Below, piece by piece: positions 1 to 7,791 of a DNA stretch of 50,280 nucleotides. The translations under genes and the position numbers were made by a program. Each line of letters starts with the position of its first letter. Positions within the stretch are counted from its first letter, which is position 1. The stretch is from Nocardioidaceae bacterium (GTDB taxonomy: Bacteria; Actinomycetota; Actinomycetes; Propionibacteriales; Nocardioidaceae). The notes under the pieces were generated by a model. That model made no database searches. It saw only the letters and a list, made by a program, of their open reading frames with translations, and had not been told where the DNA came from. The DNA is taken from NCBI GenBank assembly GCA_025934895.1, contig JAICWH010000006.1, forward strand, positions 1 through 50,280, given 5' to 3'.

Positions 1-707
1 CCGGACCCCGGGGGCCACAGGTCCTTCTCGATCCGGTGCCAGCCGGTCCACTCCTGGTCCTGCGAGAGGTCGGCCTCGCGCAGGTCCATCCGCGGGTCGA
101 GGTCGCCGAAGGACTCCGCCACCGGCTCGATCCGCTCCCAGTGCACCCGGGTCTCGGCGTACAGCCGGCGGGCCCGCGCATCGTCGCCGGAGGTGTACGC
201 CGCCAGGAACCGCTTCGTCCCGGTCAGCAGCAGGTCGGCCTGGTCCGCGACGTACGCCTTGTACTGCACGGTGGCGGTGGCGATCTGGCGGCTGCCGGCG
301 CCGGCGACGCCCCTCTTCTCGCCGGAGTCGGTGACCGTGAAGGTGCTGCGGATGCCCTTGCCGAGCATGCCCGGCTTGCAGGCAGGTACGTACCTGCCGG
401 GTGGCACGTCGAGGACCAGGTCGCGCGACAGGCCCGGCCCGACGTTCTCGACCTCGCCGACGACGCGCCGGCCGTCCGCGGCGTAGAGGTAGAACTCGGT
501 GACCGTGGTGCCCTTGTTCTTGACCGTGTAGACGAGGTTGCCGGACGGCGCCTCGTGCCGGGAGAGGGTGCACGACGTGTCGGTGGACGTGACGCTGATG
601 GTGCGGGAGTCTCCCTTCCTCGCCGTGGCCGAGTTGTCCGTGCACGCGGCCAGGGCAGGCAGCGCCAGGGCGCAGACGACCGCAACGGCCGGTGCGGGGT
701 GCTTCAC
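1..707 (-). CDS. efeO: EfeO, periplasmic iron-uptake lipoprotein (3' part cut by window edge)
   Basis: The reading frame starts at a GTG, with an AAGGA ribosome site about 8 bases upstream, and runs off the window. The N-terminus is a lipoprotein signal ending in a lipobox (LAAC, Cys22). A cupredoxin-like domain follows, roughly residues 30-130. Then comes the start of the M75/imelysin-type helical domain, with the HxxE-type motif seen as HRIE in GWHRIEKDLW. EfeO proteins bind iron outside the membrane and deliver it to the EfeU permease. The gene lies 37 bases downstream of efeU on the same strand, so the two are surely cotranscribed; an efeB peroxidase would be expected beyond the edge. The C-terminal half cannot be judged. 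Confidence 0.88.
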   Translation of the reverse strand, partial: MKHPAPAVAVVCALALPALAACTDNSATARKGDSRTISVTSTDTSCTLSRHEAPSGNLVYTVKNKGTTVTEFYLYAADGRRVVGEVENVGPGLSRDLVLDVPPGRYVPACKPGMLGKGIRSTFTVTDSGEKRGVAGAGSRQIATATVQYKAYVADQADLLLTGTKRFLAAYTSGDDARARRLYAETRVHWERIEPVAESFGDLDPRMDLREADLSQDQEWTGWHRIEKDLWPPGS

Positions 708-744
708 GTGGGCGTCCTTCGGTGGGGGAGAGGGGAGCCGCAGA

Positions 745-1593
745 TCAGGAGCGTGAGCCGGCGGGCTCGCGCGGTATCGGCGCCGGTCCGTGGCTGTGGC
801 GGATCACCCGGAAGAACACCGTCATCGTGATCGCCACGTAGGCCACCCACACGACCGCCTGGAGCCAGGTGGTCGCGGGGGAGAAGTTGAGCGTGCCCTT
901 GAGCAGCGTCCCGGCCACCGACCCGGGGGGGATCGCGTGGCTCACGTCGAAGGCGAGGCCGTTCAGGCCGGGCAGCACGCCGGCCTCCTGCAGGTCGTGG
1001 ACGCCGTAGCCGAGCACCCCCGCAGCAACCACGATCAGGATCGCGCCGGTCCACGTGAAGAACCTGCCGAGGTTGATCTTCACGGCCCCCTTGTAGAACA
1101 GGTAGCCCAGCACCACGGCACTGATCAGTCCGAGCGCTGCCCCGACCAGCGCCAGAGGCGTCGAGGTGGCGGCCTGGGTGGCCGCCCACAGGAAGAGCGC
1201 GGTCTCCAGCCCCTCCCGCCCGACGGCGAGCATGGCGACGACCACCAGGCTCACGCCGCCGGCCGCGGCCGCCTTGTCCACTGCACCCTTGAGGTCACCG
1301 GACAGGCTGCGGGCCGAGCGAGCCATCCACATCACCATCCAGGTGACGAACGCGACGGCGATGATGGACAGCGACCCCCCCAACGCCTCCTGGGCCTCGA
1401 AGGAGAGACCGCGCGGGCCGAAGGTGAGCAGGGCGCCGAACGCCAGCGAGACGAGGACGGCGGCCGCGACCCCGGCCCAGATCCGTCCGAGGAGCTCACG
1501 GCGGTCGGACTTGACGAGGTAGGCCACCACGATGACCACGACCAGGGTCGCCTCTAGCCCCTCCCGGAGCCCGATCAGATAGTTCGCCAGCAT
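745..1593 (-). CDS. efeU: EfeU, FTR1-family ferrous/ferric iron permease
   Basis: A 282-residue polytopic membrane protein with about seven hydrophobic segments. It carries both signature iron-binding REGLE motifs of the FTR1/EfeU family: REGLEA near residue 10 and REGLET near residue 130. The ATG at 1593 is chosen because MLANYLIGLREGLEA is the normal N-terminus of the family; a further in-frame start 23 codons upstream would add a charged non-family extension and run into the probable iron box. It is the first gene of the efeU-efeO operon and should import iron across the cytoplasmic membrane. Length and motifs look complete. Confidence 0.93.
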   Translation of the reverse strand: MLANYLIGLREGLEATLVVVIVVAYLVKSDRRELLGRIWAGVAAAVLVSLAFGALLTFGPRGLSFEAQEALGGSLSIIAVAFVTWMVMWMARSARSLSGDLKGAVDKAAAAGGVSLVVVAMLAVGREGLETALFLWAATQAATSTPLALVGAALGLISAVVLGYLFYKGAVKINLGRFFTWTGAILIVVAAGVLGYGVHDLQEAGVLPGLNGLAFDVSHAIPPGSVAGTLLKGTLNFSPATTWLQAVVWVAYVAITMTVFFRVIRHSHGPAPIPREPAGSRS

Positions 1594-1608
1594 GGAGTCC
1601 CTCAGGTG

Positions 1609-1627
1609 AAGTAAGGCTGCCCTAACT
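1609..1627 (-). promoter_or_regulatory. Possible DtxR/IdeR-type iron box upstream of efeU
   Basis: A 19-base imperfect palindrome, AAGTAAGGCTGCCCTAACT on the plus strand, sits 16 bases upstream of the efeU ATG. It resembles the TTAGG/CCTAA half-sites of actinobacterial iron-dependent repressors, and a further TAGGCTAA half-site lies at about 1632-1640. Iron repression of efeU is expected for the family. The match is imperfect, so this is an inference from sequence likeness and position. Confidence 0.5.
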
Positions 1628-1669
1628 AAGCGTAGGCTAACACTGTCCTGCCGCTTCGCCACCAGAGGG

Positions 1670-1688
1670 CGTCCCGGAGGCCGGGACG
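1670..1688 (-). terminator. Hairpin after the hydroxyacid dehydrogenase gene
   Basis: Perfect 8-bp stem CGTCCCGG/CCGGGACG with a 3-base loop, 12 bases beyond the stop codon at 1700. There is no U-tract, as is common for GC-rich actinobacterial terminators. It also lies between this gene and the efeU promoter region. Confidence 0.5.
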
Positions 1689-1699
1689 GGTCTCGTCGC

Positions 1700-2560
1700 T
1701 CAGTGGGTCAGGTAGGTCGCGGACAGGTCCTTGTCGCCGTGCCCCGCGTCGACTGCCCGCGCGAAGTGCTGCTGGACGACCTCCACCAGGGTCACGTCGG
1801 CGCCCGCCGCGCGGGCCGCCTCCAGGATCAGGGAGGCGTCCTTGGCGGCACCGTCCAGACCGAAGGACGGCGTGAAGTCACCGGCCAGCATCGAGGCGCC
1901 CTTGAGCTGGACGTACGGCGCGTCCATCGCGCCGCCCTTGACGACGTCGAGGAACTGCGCCGGGTCCACCCCCAGCGACCGGGCCAGGGACAGGCACTCG
2001 GCGATGCCCTCGACGACGGTCAGCACCCAGGAGTTCGCCACCAGCTTGAGGCGGCTGCCCTGGCCCGCCTCGCCCAGCCACACGGTGCGCGAGCCGATCG
2101 CCTCCAGCACCGGTTGCACCACCGCCTGCGCGTCCTGCGGCCCGGAGGCGAGCACGACCAGGGCTCCGTCCTCGGCCGGCTTCTTGGTGCCGAGCACCGG
2201 AGCGTCGACGTAGATGAGCCCGAGTTCGTCGGCCAGCCTGCCCAGCTCCGCGGCGCCGTCGACGCCGACGGTGGACTGCTGCAGCAGGACGGTGCCCCGA
2301 CCGGTCAGCCCCTCCCTGGCCTCCTCCAGCGCCGAGCGGACCGACGCGGTGTCGAACAGCATGGTGAGCACGACGTCGGCGCCACGGACCGCCTCGGCGG
2401 GGGAGTCGGCGACCTGGGCCCCGACGTCGGCGAGCGGCTCGGCCTTGGCCCTCGTGCGGTTCCAGACGCGCAGCTCGATGCCGGCGGCGGCGATGTTGCG
2501 GGCCATCCCGGCCCCCATGGTTCCAGTGCCCAGCAGGGCGACGGTCGGCTGGTCGGTCAC
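1700..2560 (-). CDS. NAD(P)-dependent beta-hydroxyacid dehydrogenase (3-hydroxyisobutyrate dehydrogenase family)
   Basis: A 286-residue protein. The N-terminal Rossmann fold has the GTGTMGAGMA nucleotide-binding loop (residues 11-20) and a WNRTRAK segment after beta-2; Arg there suggests NADP could be accepted. The substrate motif appears as DAPVLGTKKPAEDG. The catalytic Lys lies in GSRLKLVANSW, matching the family GxxxKxxxN motif, and is followed by the all-helical C-terminal domain. The start is a GTG with GAAGGA 8 bases upstream. Family members oxidise 3-hydroxyacids or reduce small aldehydes or imines; the substrate cannot be read from sequence. It stands alone, with hairpins or other genes on both sides. 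Confidence 0.88.
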   Translation of the reverse strand: MTDQPTVALLGTGTMGAGMARNIAAAGIELRVWNRTRAKAEPLADVGAQVADSPAEAVRGADVVLTMLFDTASVRSALEEAREGLTGRGTVLLQQSTVGVDGAAELGRLADELGLIYVDAPVLGTKKPAEDGALVVLASGPQDAQAVVQPVLEAIGSRTVWLGEAGQGSRLKLVANSWVLTVVEGIAECLSLARSLGVDPAQFLDVVKGGAMDAPYVQLKGASMLAGDFTPSFGLDGAAKDASLILEAARAAGADVTLVEVVQQHFARAVDAGHGDKDLSATYLTH

Positions 2561-2683
2561 GAGCGAGTTCCTTCGGGTGCGAGATGCGTCGCAGGATGCA
2601 TCGAGGTGGTCTCGGGTCCGGGCCCGTACCCGGCCCGTCGTACGTTCATCCCTGGGCGGTGGGCCGTGGGACGGGACGCGCGA

Positions 2684-2712
2684 AGGCGCCGGGCACGATG
2701 TGCCCGGCGCCT
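2684..2712 (-). terminator. Strong hairpin terminator after the EEP-family gene
   Basis: A perfect 12-bp stem (AGGCGCCGGGCA and its complement) with a 5-base CGATG loop, 65-93 bases downstream of the stop codon at 2777. It lies between two minus-strand genes, so it should insulate the dehydrogenase from read-through. No long U-tract. Confidence 0.68.
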
Positions 2713-2776
2713 CCCCGTGCTGCTGCGACTGGTGGAGCGGGTGGTCAGCCCTCGCGCGTGGTGCCCACGTCCGCTC

Positions 2777-3880
2777 TCAGGGGAGCACGATGGTGGCGGC
2801 CAGCATGTTGTGGTCGGACGGCATGGTGCCGGTGACCTGCAGTGTCCGGGGGTTGTAGTCGATGACCATCTCGAACCGCTTCACCCGCAGGGCGTTCGAG
2901 GCGAAGATGTAGTCGATGCTGTTGCCTGTCTTGCTGTGGTTGTTGGGGTAGCTGTAGCTCGGGATGTTGCGGCTCTCGCGGTTGTTGGAGTTGATCCAGC
3001 CGTTGACGACCGACTCGGCGCGCACGCCTCGGCTCGGGTTGACCCGGTACTGCTGGTTGAGGACGTCACCGACGCCGGCGTTCCTCATCATGGGGAGCAT
3101 CGTGCGGGCCATCGGGTCCATCTTCTGGGTGTTGAAGTCGCCGACGCTGACCACCGGCATGTTGCGACGGATCCGCTTGATGTTGGAGACCATCTGCCTC
3201 CACTGCGCGGCTCGCACGGAACGGTTCGGCGGGTCGAGGTGGGTGCTGGTGAACAGGAAGAGGTGACCGTTGCGCCTCGACCGGAGCATCACCCACGCCA
3301 TGCCCATGCCCTTGGCCGAGGCGCTCTGGCGGGTGTACTTCACGAAGCCGCGGTGCATCAGCAGCATCGTGCTGGTGTTGTACAGGATCCGCTCGCTGTT
3401 CGAGGCAGCGCGGTTGCGCGGCTTGCAGTGGTAGGTGGACGCGGGGTTGAGGCAGTTGGCGGCAGCGTTGCTGTTCAGCGCGAAGTGGCCACCGCGCCGG
3501 TTGAGACCGTTGCGCAGGTCGAACATCTGGTTCGTCCCGTCCACGAGCCGGTTCCGGAACACGTTGCTGGGGTTGACCTCCTGGGCCCCGATCACGTCGG
3601 TGTGCTCGCGCAGGATCTGCGAGATCACGGTCGATCGGCGCTGCCTCCAGGGAAGGCGGTTCCCGTCCCTCTTGTCCACACCCACGCTCTGCACGTTGAA
3701 GCCGGCGACATGCACGTCGACCCCGGGGGCGGCCCGGGGAGCGACCGCGGCACGGGCCGTCACGGCGGTGGAGGTCGGGGTGACGGCCGACGACGGTGAT
3801 TCGGAGGTCATCGTGACGACCAGCGCGCAGGTCAGCGCCGATCCAGCCAGCTGCACGACGGTCTTCGTGGGGAAGCTCAT
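2777..3880 (-). CDS. Secreted endonuclease/exonuclease/phosphatase (EEP) superfamily protein
   Basis: A 367-residue protein starting at an ATG with GAGGAG about 10 bases upstream. An in-frame start 33 codons earlier is rejected because it lacks a ribosome site and would bury the export signal. Residues 1-30 form a signal-like hydrophobic stretch, followed by a Ser/Thr/Ala-rich linker. The EEP core is clear: FNVQS, GAQEV (metal-binding Glu), STHLDPPN, VGDFNTQ (GDFN motif), SIDYIFAS and terminal SDHNML. Such enzymes hydrolyse phosphodiesters in nucleic acids, inositol phosphates or sphingolipids. Export suggests extracellular nucleic acid or phosphodiester scavenging, but the substrate is not determined. 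Confidence 0.85.
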   Translation of the reverse strand: MSFPTKTVVQLAGSALTCALVVTMTSESPSSAVTPTSTAVTARAAVAPRAAPGVDVHVAGFNVQSVGVDKRDGNRLPWRQRRSTVISQILREHTDVIGAQEVNPSNVFRNRLVDGTNQMFDLRNGLNRRGGHFALNSNAAANCLNPASTYHCKPRNRAASNSERILYNTSTMLLMHRGFVKYTRQSASAKGMGMAWVMLRSRRNGHLFLFTSTHLDPPNRSVRAAQWRQMVSNIKRIRRNMPVVSVGDFNTQKMDPMARTMLPMMRNAGVGDVLNQQYRVNPSRGVRAESVVNGWINSNNRESRNIPSYSYPNNHSKTGNSIDYIFASNALRVKRFEMVIDYNPRTLQVTGTMPSDHNMLAATIVLP

Positions 3881-4031
3881 TACGGTGGTCTCCTCATGGC
3901 GGTCAGCGAGACGAGGACGCTGCTGACAGTGCTGGCGTAAAACGGTCACCAGGTGCCAAAACACCCCGGTTCCGCCCATGTCATCGACGCTTCCCGCGTC
4001 GCACTTGAGGGCTGGGGCCGTTTCACCCGTC

Positions 4032-4090
4032 GGGTCGAGCGCGGGTCGAGCGCGGGTCGGGTCGAGCGCGGGGTCGAGCGCGGGTCGTAT
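4032..4090. repeat. Short degenerate tandem repeat (GGGTCGAGCGC)
   Basis: Four to five copies of an 11-12 base word GGGTCGAGCGC, with one-base spacing differences. It immediately precedes the first 32-bp array and shares its GGGTCGAG edge, so it may be a degenerate offshoot of that array. Confidence 0.7.
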
Positions 4091-4102
4091 CGCCCCGGTG
4101 CC

Positions 4103-4186
4103 GAGTCGGCGCGTCCGCAGGCCGGATCCGGGTCGAGTCGGCGCGTCCGCAGGCCGGATCCGGGTCGAGTCGGCGCGTCCGCAGGC
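4103..4186. repeat. 32-bp tandem array A (2.6 copies)
   Basis: Two exact 32-base copies (4103-4134, 4135-4166) and a 20-base partial copy (4167-4186). Read on the minus strand the unit contains CGGCCTGCGGA followed by GCCGACTCG, which is also the core of array B at 4428-4666. The two arrays are therefore one family in opposite orientation. No gene covers the array. Confidence 0.9.
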
Positions 4187-4427
4187 GACGACCGTGTCCA
4201 GTCGGCCGGACGAGCTGGGTCGGTTACGAGAACCGGGGCGCTAACAGACCGGCGTGGCGCAGGAGAACGGCCACGACCGGTCACCACGACCGGTCATGGC
4301 GCCCCCGGTCCGGGATCGGAGCGCTCCTGAACGAGCCGGAGCCGCTGCCGCCAGACCGAGCCGACTCCCTGCCGCAGCGAGAGACCGCCAACAACCCAGG
4401 AGCGCGGCCCGACCTTCCTCAGACTTT

Positions 4428-4666
4428 GCCGACTCGGCGAGCTCCCGGCCTGCGGATGGGGGCCGACTGGGCGAGCTCCGGACCTGCGGATGGGCCGACT
4501 CGGCGAGCTCCCGGCCTGCGGATGGGCCGACTCGGCGAGCTCCCGGCCTGCGGATGGGCCGACTCGGCGAGCTCCCGGCCTGCGGATGGGGGCCGACTCG
4601 GCGAGCTCCCGGCCTGCGGATGCGCCGACTCGGCGAGCTCCGGGCCTGCGGATGGGCCGACTCGGC
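4428..4666. repeat. 32-bp tandem array B (7 copies plus a partial)
   Basis: Copies begin with GCCGACT at 4428, 4462, 4494, 4526, 4558, 4592 and 4624, with a partial at 4656. The spacing is 32 bases, with two 34-base units that carry two extra G. Each unit contains GCCGACTCGGCGAGCTCC, then CGGCCTGCGGA. Units differ by a few substitutions. The period is not a multiple of three, so the open frames crossing it are not credible genes. It is the inverted relative of array A, 240 bases away. Confidence 0.92.
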
Positions 4667-4716
4667 AGGGTTCGTGCTTCTACACCATCCAGCTGGGGCG
4701 GAGCGTTTCAGACGTC

Positions 4717-4759
4717 ACCGGCCGGGGTGACCGGCCAGTTGACCGGCCGGGGTGACCGG
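4717..4759. repeat. Direct repeat pair with internal dyad
   Basis: The 18-base word ACCGGCCGGGGTGACCGG occurs at 4717-4734 and 4742-4759. The surrounding GTCACCGG/CCGGTGAC-type words also make it partly palindromic. It lies just downstream of the stop codon of the small minus-strand gene ending at 4776, so it could act in termination; this is a guess. Confidence 0.6.
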
Positions 4760-4775
4760 TCAACCGGCCTGAGGA

Positions 4776-4967
4776 TCAGGCGGATGCCCGCCGGGCGGCT
4801 CCGCGCTGTCGGGGGACGGTCAGGTCCGGATCGTTCTGATAGGCGAACATCGACTCGAGCGTGGTCATCGAGGGGTCGCTGCGCAGGGAACCCGTTGGGG
4901 TGGTGGGGACCGGGAGTGCCTCCCGTCGTGCCACCAGCAGCTCCCTGAGCCGTCGTACGAGCGCCAT
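4776..4967 (-). CDS. Small protein of unknown function, 63 residues
   Basis: The ATG at 4967 is preceded by GGAGGTGACG, an excellent ribosome site. Longer in-frame starts up to 5084 are rejected because they would ignore it. The product begins MALVRRLRELLVARREALP, an amphipathic basic helix, followed by a Pro/Thr/Ser-rich stretch and a basic tail. I do not recognise a family. It stands alone between the repeat region and the kai remnant, which is transcribed the other way. Confidence 0.5.
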   Translation of the reverse strand: MALVRRLRELLVARREALPVPTTPTGSLRSDPSMTTLESMFAYQNDPDLTVPRQRGAARRASA

Positions 4968-5068
4968 CGTCACCTCCAATGTCGGTGCACAGGCTAGATC
5001 CCCGATCGGCGGACGAGAGGTAGCGACACTGCTACATTCGACAACCAGGTGACCCGGCGCCGGCTCCG

Positions 5069-5239
5069 GTGAGAGAAGTGACAACGCGGCAGATCGGCTC
5101 GCTCATCGACACCTGGATGATCGGCCGATCTCGAGGAGGGTGACGGGATCCGGCACCGGGTACTCGCAGGACGTCCGCGACTTCGCGCTCAGAGCTGCGG
5201 GTCACCGACGTCCTCCGCGATGGCGCGGCGAGGAGATGA
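5069..5239 (+). pseudogene. Remnant of the C-terminus of a kaiC-like gene
   Basis: No open frame spans this stretch, but three pieces in two frames match the order of the KaiC C-terminus. QIGSLIDTWMI (about 5090-5122) resembles the SSLxDTWI motif. GTGYSQDVRDFALRAAG (frame of 5140) resembles the RGMxHSxQxREF motif. LRVTDVLRDGAARR ends in a TGA at 5237. That TGA overlaps the ATG of the following kaiB remnant (ATGA), as in genuine kaiC-kaiB operons. A stop codon at about 5141 and at least two frame changes show that it is dead. The bulk of kaiC, including both ATPase domains, is absent upstream. The assignment rests on motif recall and gene order, without an alignment. Confidence 0.62.
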
Positions 5240-5534
5240 CCGAGGCGCAGGCAGTGTCCGAGGCAGAGACCTGGTACATGCGGCTGTACGTCGCCAGGAC
5301 CTCGCCCACATCGCTGACCACGTTCGCGGGATCTCGAACGGCTCTGTGACCAGCACCTTGACCACCCCTACGAGGACGAGACAGTCGACCCGCTCCAGCA
5401 CCCGCGGGGCGCACGCGGTGACGGCGATACCCACGCTCGTACGTCGTCCGGCGGCGCCGATACGCAACATCATCGGGGACCTCTCGGACACCGACCGGGT
5501 CCTCGTCGGGCTCCAGCCGAAGGGAGCGAGATGA
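5236..5534 (+). pseudogene. Frameshifted kaiB-like pseudogene
   Basis: Pieces of a KaiB fold appear in order in three frames. ETWYMRLYVARTSPTS is in the frame of 5236, HIADHVRGIS in the frame of 5307, and RLCDQHLDHPYEDETVDPLQHP in the frame of 5339. Then AIPTLVRRPAAPIRNIIGDLSDTDRVLVGL is again in the frame of 5307, ending with TGA at 5532. The last piece closely parallels the AAPTLIKERPLPKRMLVGDLSDTARVLLAL segment of the intact gene next door. At least three frame changes are required. The terminal TGA overlaps the start of the next gene (ATGATG), so the operon architecture outlived the reading frame. Confidence 0.8.
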
Positions 5535-5884
5535 TGGACGAGACCACCACGCGGTCCGAGGAGCAGCCCCCCGCCGACCAGGAGGCGACCTACGCCCTGA
5601 CCCTGTTCGTGACCGGAGCCTCCGAACGGTCCGGCCGGGCCATTGACAACGTGCACGCCCTGTGCGAGGAGCATCTGGCGGGTCGCTACACGCTCGACGT
5701 CGTGGACGTGCTGCGTGACCCGTCCCTGATGTCGGCCTACGACGTGGTGGCCGCGCCTACCCTGATCAAGGAGCGGCCGTTGCCCAAGCGCATGCTCGTC
5801 GGGGACCTCTCCGACACGGCCAGGGTGCTGCTGGCCCTGGACGTCCGCGGGTCCGTTCCCGCCACCGGGGTGGGCAGGGCCTGA
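5531..5884 (+). CDS. KaiB-like thioredoxin-fold protein
   Basis: A 117-residue protein with an acidic 20-residue leader and then a KaiB domain: YALTLFVTGASERSGRAI, a CEEHL helix, YTLDVVDV, and the conserved APTLIKERPLPKRMLVGDLSD followed by a helix. The domain has the usual KaiB length of about 90 residues. In cyanobacteria KaiB binds KaiC and SasA/CikA. Outside them, KaiB homologues pair with KaiC-like ATPases and sensor kinases in poorly understood stress circuits. Here the kaiC and first kaiB upstream are ruined. The gene overlaps its downstream neighbour (TGATG), which suggests translational coupling. GGGAGCGAG precedes the start. Confidence 0.85.
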   Translation: MMDETTTRSEEQPPADQEATYALTLFVTGASERSGRAIDNVHALCEEHLAGRYTLDVVDVLRDPSLMSAYDVVAAPTLIKERPLPKRMLVGDLSDTARVLLALDVRGSVPATGVGRA

Positions 5885-7704
5885 TGTCGGCTACGAGCCG
5901 GGTGCTGGAGGTCGAAGCGCTCAGGGCCAGGCTCGCGGACGCCGAGGAGACACTGCGGGCCATCCGCCACGGTGAGGTGGACGCGCTCGTGGTCGGAGCG
6001 GTGCTGGGTCAGGAGCGACTGTTCACCCTGGACAGCGCCGACCGGACCTACCGCAACTTCGTCGAAGGCATGTCCGACGGCGCTGCCACCGTGTCCGCGA
6101 CCGGCGTCGTGCTCTACGCCAACCAGTCCCTCGCCGACCTGGTCGCCTCCACCTGCCAGCGCATCGTCGGGCAGCCGGTGTCGAACCTGGTGGCCGAGTC
6201 CAGCCGCGCCCGGCTGAGCAGCCTGGTGGCTGCCGAGGTGCCCGTGGGCTCCGTCGAGGCCGTCCTGAAGACCACCGAGGGCCATCTGGTGCCGGTGCTG
6301 CTCGGCTCCTCGAGCCTGACCGTCGAGAGCGACCACATCACCTGCCTGACCTTCACCGACCTCACGAGCGAGCGGGAGGCCGAGGCGGCGCTGGCCCACA
6401 GTGCCCAGCACGATGCACTGACCGGGCTTCCGAACCGCACCCTGCTCAGCGACCGGATCCAGCACGCTCTCGAACGCAGGGCCAAGGGTCCGGGTCTGCT
6501 GGCGCTCCTGTTCTGTGACGTGGACGGCTTCAAGAACATCAATGACGCGCACGGACACCAGGTCGGGGACAGCGTGCTGCAGACCGTGGCGTCGCGGCTG
6601 ACGGCGGCGGTGCGGCCCGAGGACACGGTTGCCCGGATCGGCGGCGACGAGTTCGTGGTGCTGTGCGAGGAGCTCGCCGACATCGACGCCGCGTCGATGG
6701 TCGCCACCAGGCTCGGCAGCGCCGTCGCGATGCCGATCTCGACGCGCATCGGCATGGTCGAGGCCACGATGAGCGTCGGCGTCGCGGTGGCTACCCACGG
6801 TGAGCGCGCCAGCACGGACACCCTCCTGCGCGACGCCGACGAGGCGATGTACAAGGCCAAGCGCCAGGGCCCCAACGTCATCGAGCTCTTCGACGAGGAC
6901 CTGCGGACGGTGGCGGCCTCCCGGCTGCAGCTGATGACCGAGCTGAGGGGGGCCACCGGCAACCGCGAGCTCAGGCTGGTGTACCAGCCCGTGCTGGATC
7001 TCGGCGCCGAGCGCATCGTGGGCGTCGAGGCGCTGTTGCGCTGGAAGAACCCCACGCGCGGCCTGGTCCAGCCCGACGCGTTCATCCCGTTCGCGGAGCG
7101 CAGCGGGCTGATCGTCCAGATCGGGGCCTGGGTGGTGCACGAGGCCTGCCGCCAGGGCGCGGCATGGCTCGCGGCCGACGGGGACGGCCGGCCGTTCACG
7201 ATGTCGGTCAACGTCTCGGGCCGACAGCTCACGCCCGCCGCGAGGTTCCTCGACACGGTCCGGGCGGCCCTCGCCGAGTCGGGCCTGATGCCGAGCGCAC
7301 TGATCCTCGAGGTGACCGAGAGCGCGCTGATGGAGGACGCCGAGGCCGCTCTGCGTGTCGTCAACGAGCTGAAGGCGCTGGGTGTGCGCATCGCGATCGA
7401 CGACTTCGGGACCGGCTACTCCTCCCTGCTGTACCTCAAGCGATTCCCGGTCGACCTTCTCAAGATCGACCGGTCCTTCGTCGCGGGGCTCGGTGGGAAC
7501 CGGGAGGACAGTGCCATCGTCCGCAGTGTGATCGACCTCGCCCAGGCCTTCGGCATCTCCTCGGTCGCCGAGGGGATCGAGACCGCCGAGCAGCTCGCCG
7601 ACCTTCGCAGCCTGGGCTGTCACTACGGCCAGGGCTTCTTGTGGAGCCCCGGCCGGTCCGCTGCCGAGCTCGGCGACCTGCTGGACGCCGCGCAGGCCGG
7701 TTGA
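5884..7704 (+). CDS. PAS-GGDEF-EAL protein (cyclic di-GMP turnover)
   Basis: A 606-residue soluble protein. An N-terminal helical segment (EALRARLADAEETLRAIRHGEVDALVV) of the kind found on Kai-linked sensor proteins is followed by a PAS domain at about 55-170. The GGDEF domain has an intact GGDEF at 253-257, and the EAL domain has EALLRW at 382 and DDFGTGYSS at 506. Both catalytic signatures are intact, so it could make and degrade cyclic di-GMP, though one activity usually dominates. There are no membrane segments. Its start overlaps the KaiB-like stop codon, so the KaiB-like protein is a likely partner or input. It ends the kai-derived operon. Confidence 0.93.
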   Translation: MSATSRVLEVEALRARLADAEETLRAIRHGEVDALVVGAVLGQERLFTLDSADRTYRNFVEGMSDGAATVSATGVVLYANQSLADLVASTCQRIVGQPVSNLVAESSRARLSSLVAAEVPVGSVEAVLKTTEGHLVPVLLGSSSLTVESDHITCLTFTDLTSEREAEAALAHSAQHDALTGLPNRTLLSDRIQHALERRAKGPGLLALLFCDVDGFKNINDAHGHQVGDSVLQTVASRLTAAVRPEDTVARIGGDEFVVLCEELADIDAASMVATRLGSAVAMPISTRIGMVEATMSVGVAVATHGERASTDTLLRDADEAMYKAKRQGPNVIELFDEDLRTVAASRLQLMTELRGATGNRELRLVYQPVLDLGAERIVGVEALLRWKNPTRGLVQPDAFIPFAERSGLIVQIGAWVVHEACRQGAAWLAADGDGRPFTMSVNVSGRQLTPAARFLDTVRAALAESGLMPSALILEVTESALMEDAEAALRVVNELKALGVRIAIDDFGTGYSSLLYLKRFPVDLLKIDRSFVAGLGGNREDSAIVRSVIDLAQAFGISSVAEGIETAEQLADLRSLGCHYGQGFLWSPGRSAAELGDLLDAAQAG

Positions 7705-7791
7705 CCCGTGCTGCACAATGCTGTTCGTGCTGCACCTGCGAGGCGACCAGAGGCCAGCCCCCACGCACGCGCACCCCGGCGGGGGTCTGCG

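Noticed and set aside
4103-4666. CRISPR-like array
   Set aside because: The units are directly adjacent and nearly identical over the whole 32 bases, with no unique spacers and no cas genes in the window.
4254-4948. Open frames with a repeated RAPGLRMG-like peptide
   Set aside because: They are produced by the 32-bp tandem array read in several frames. The period is not a multiple of three, so each copy is read differently, and there is no ribosome site.
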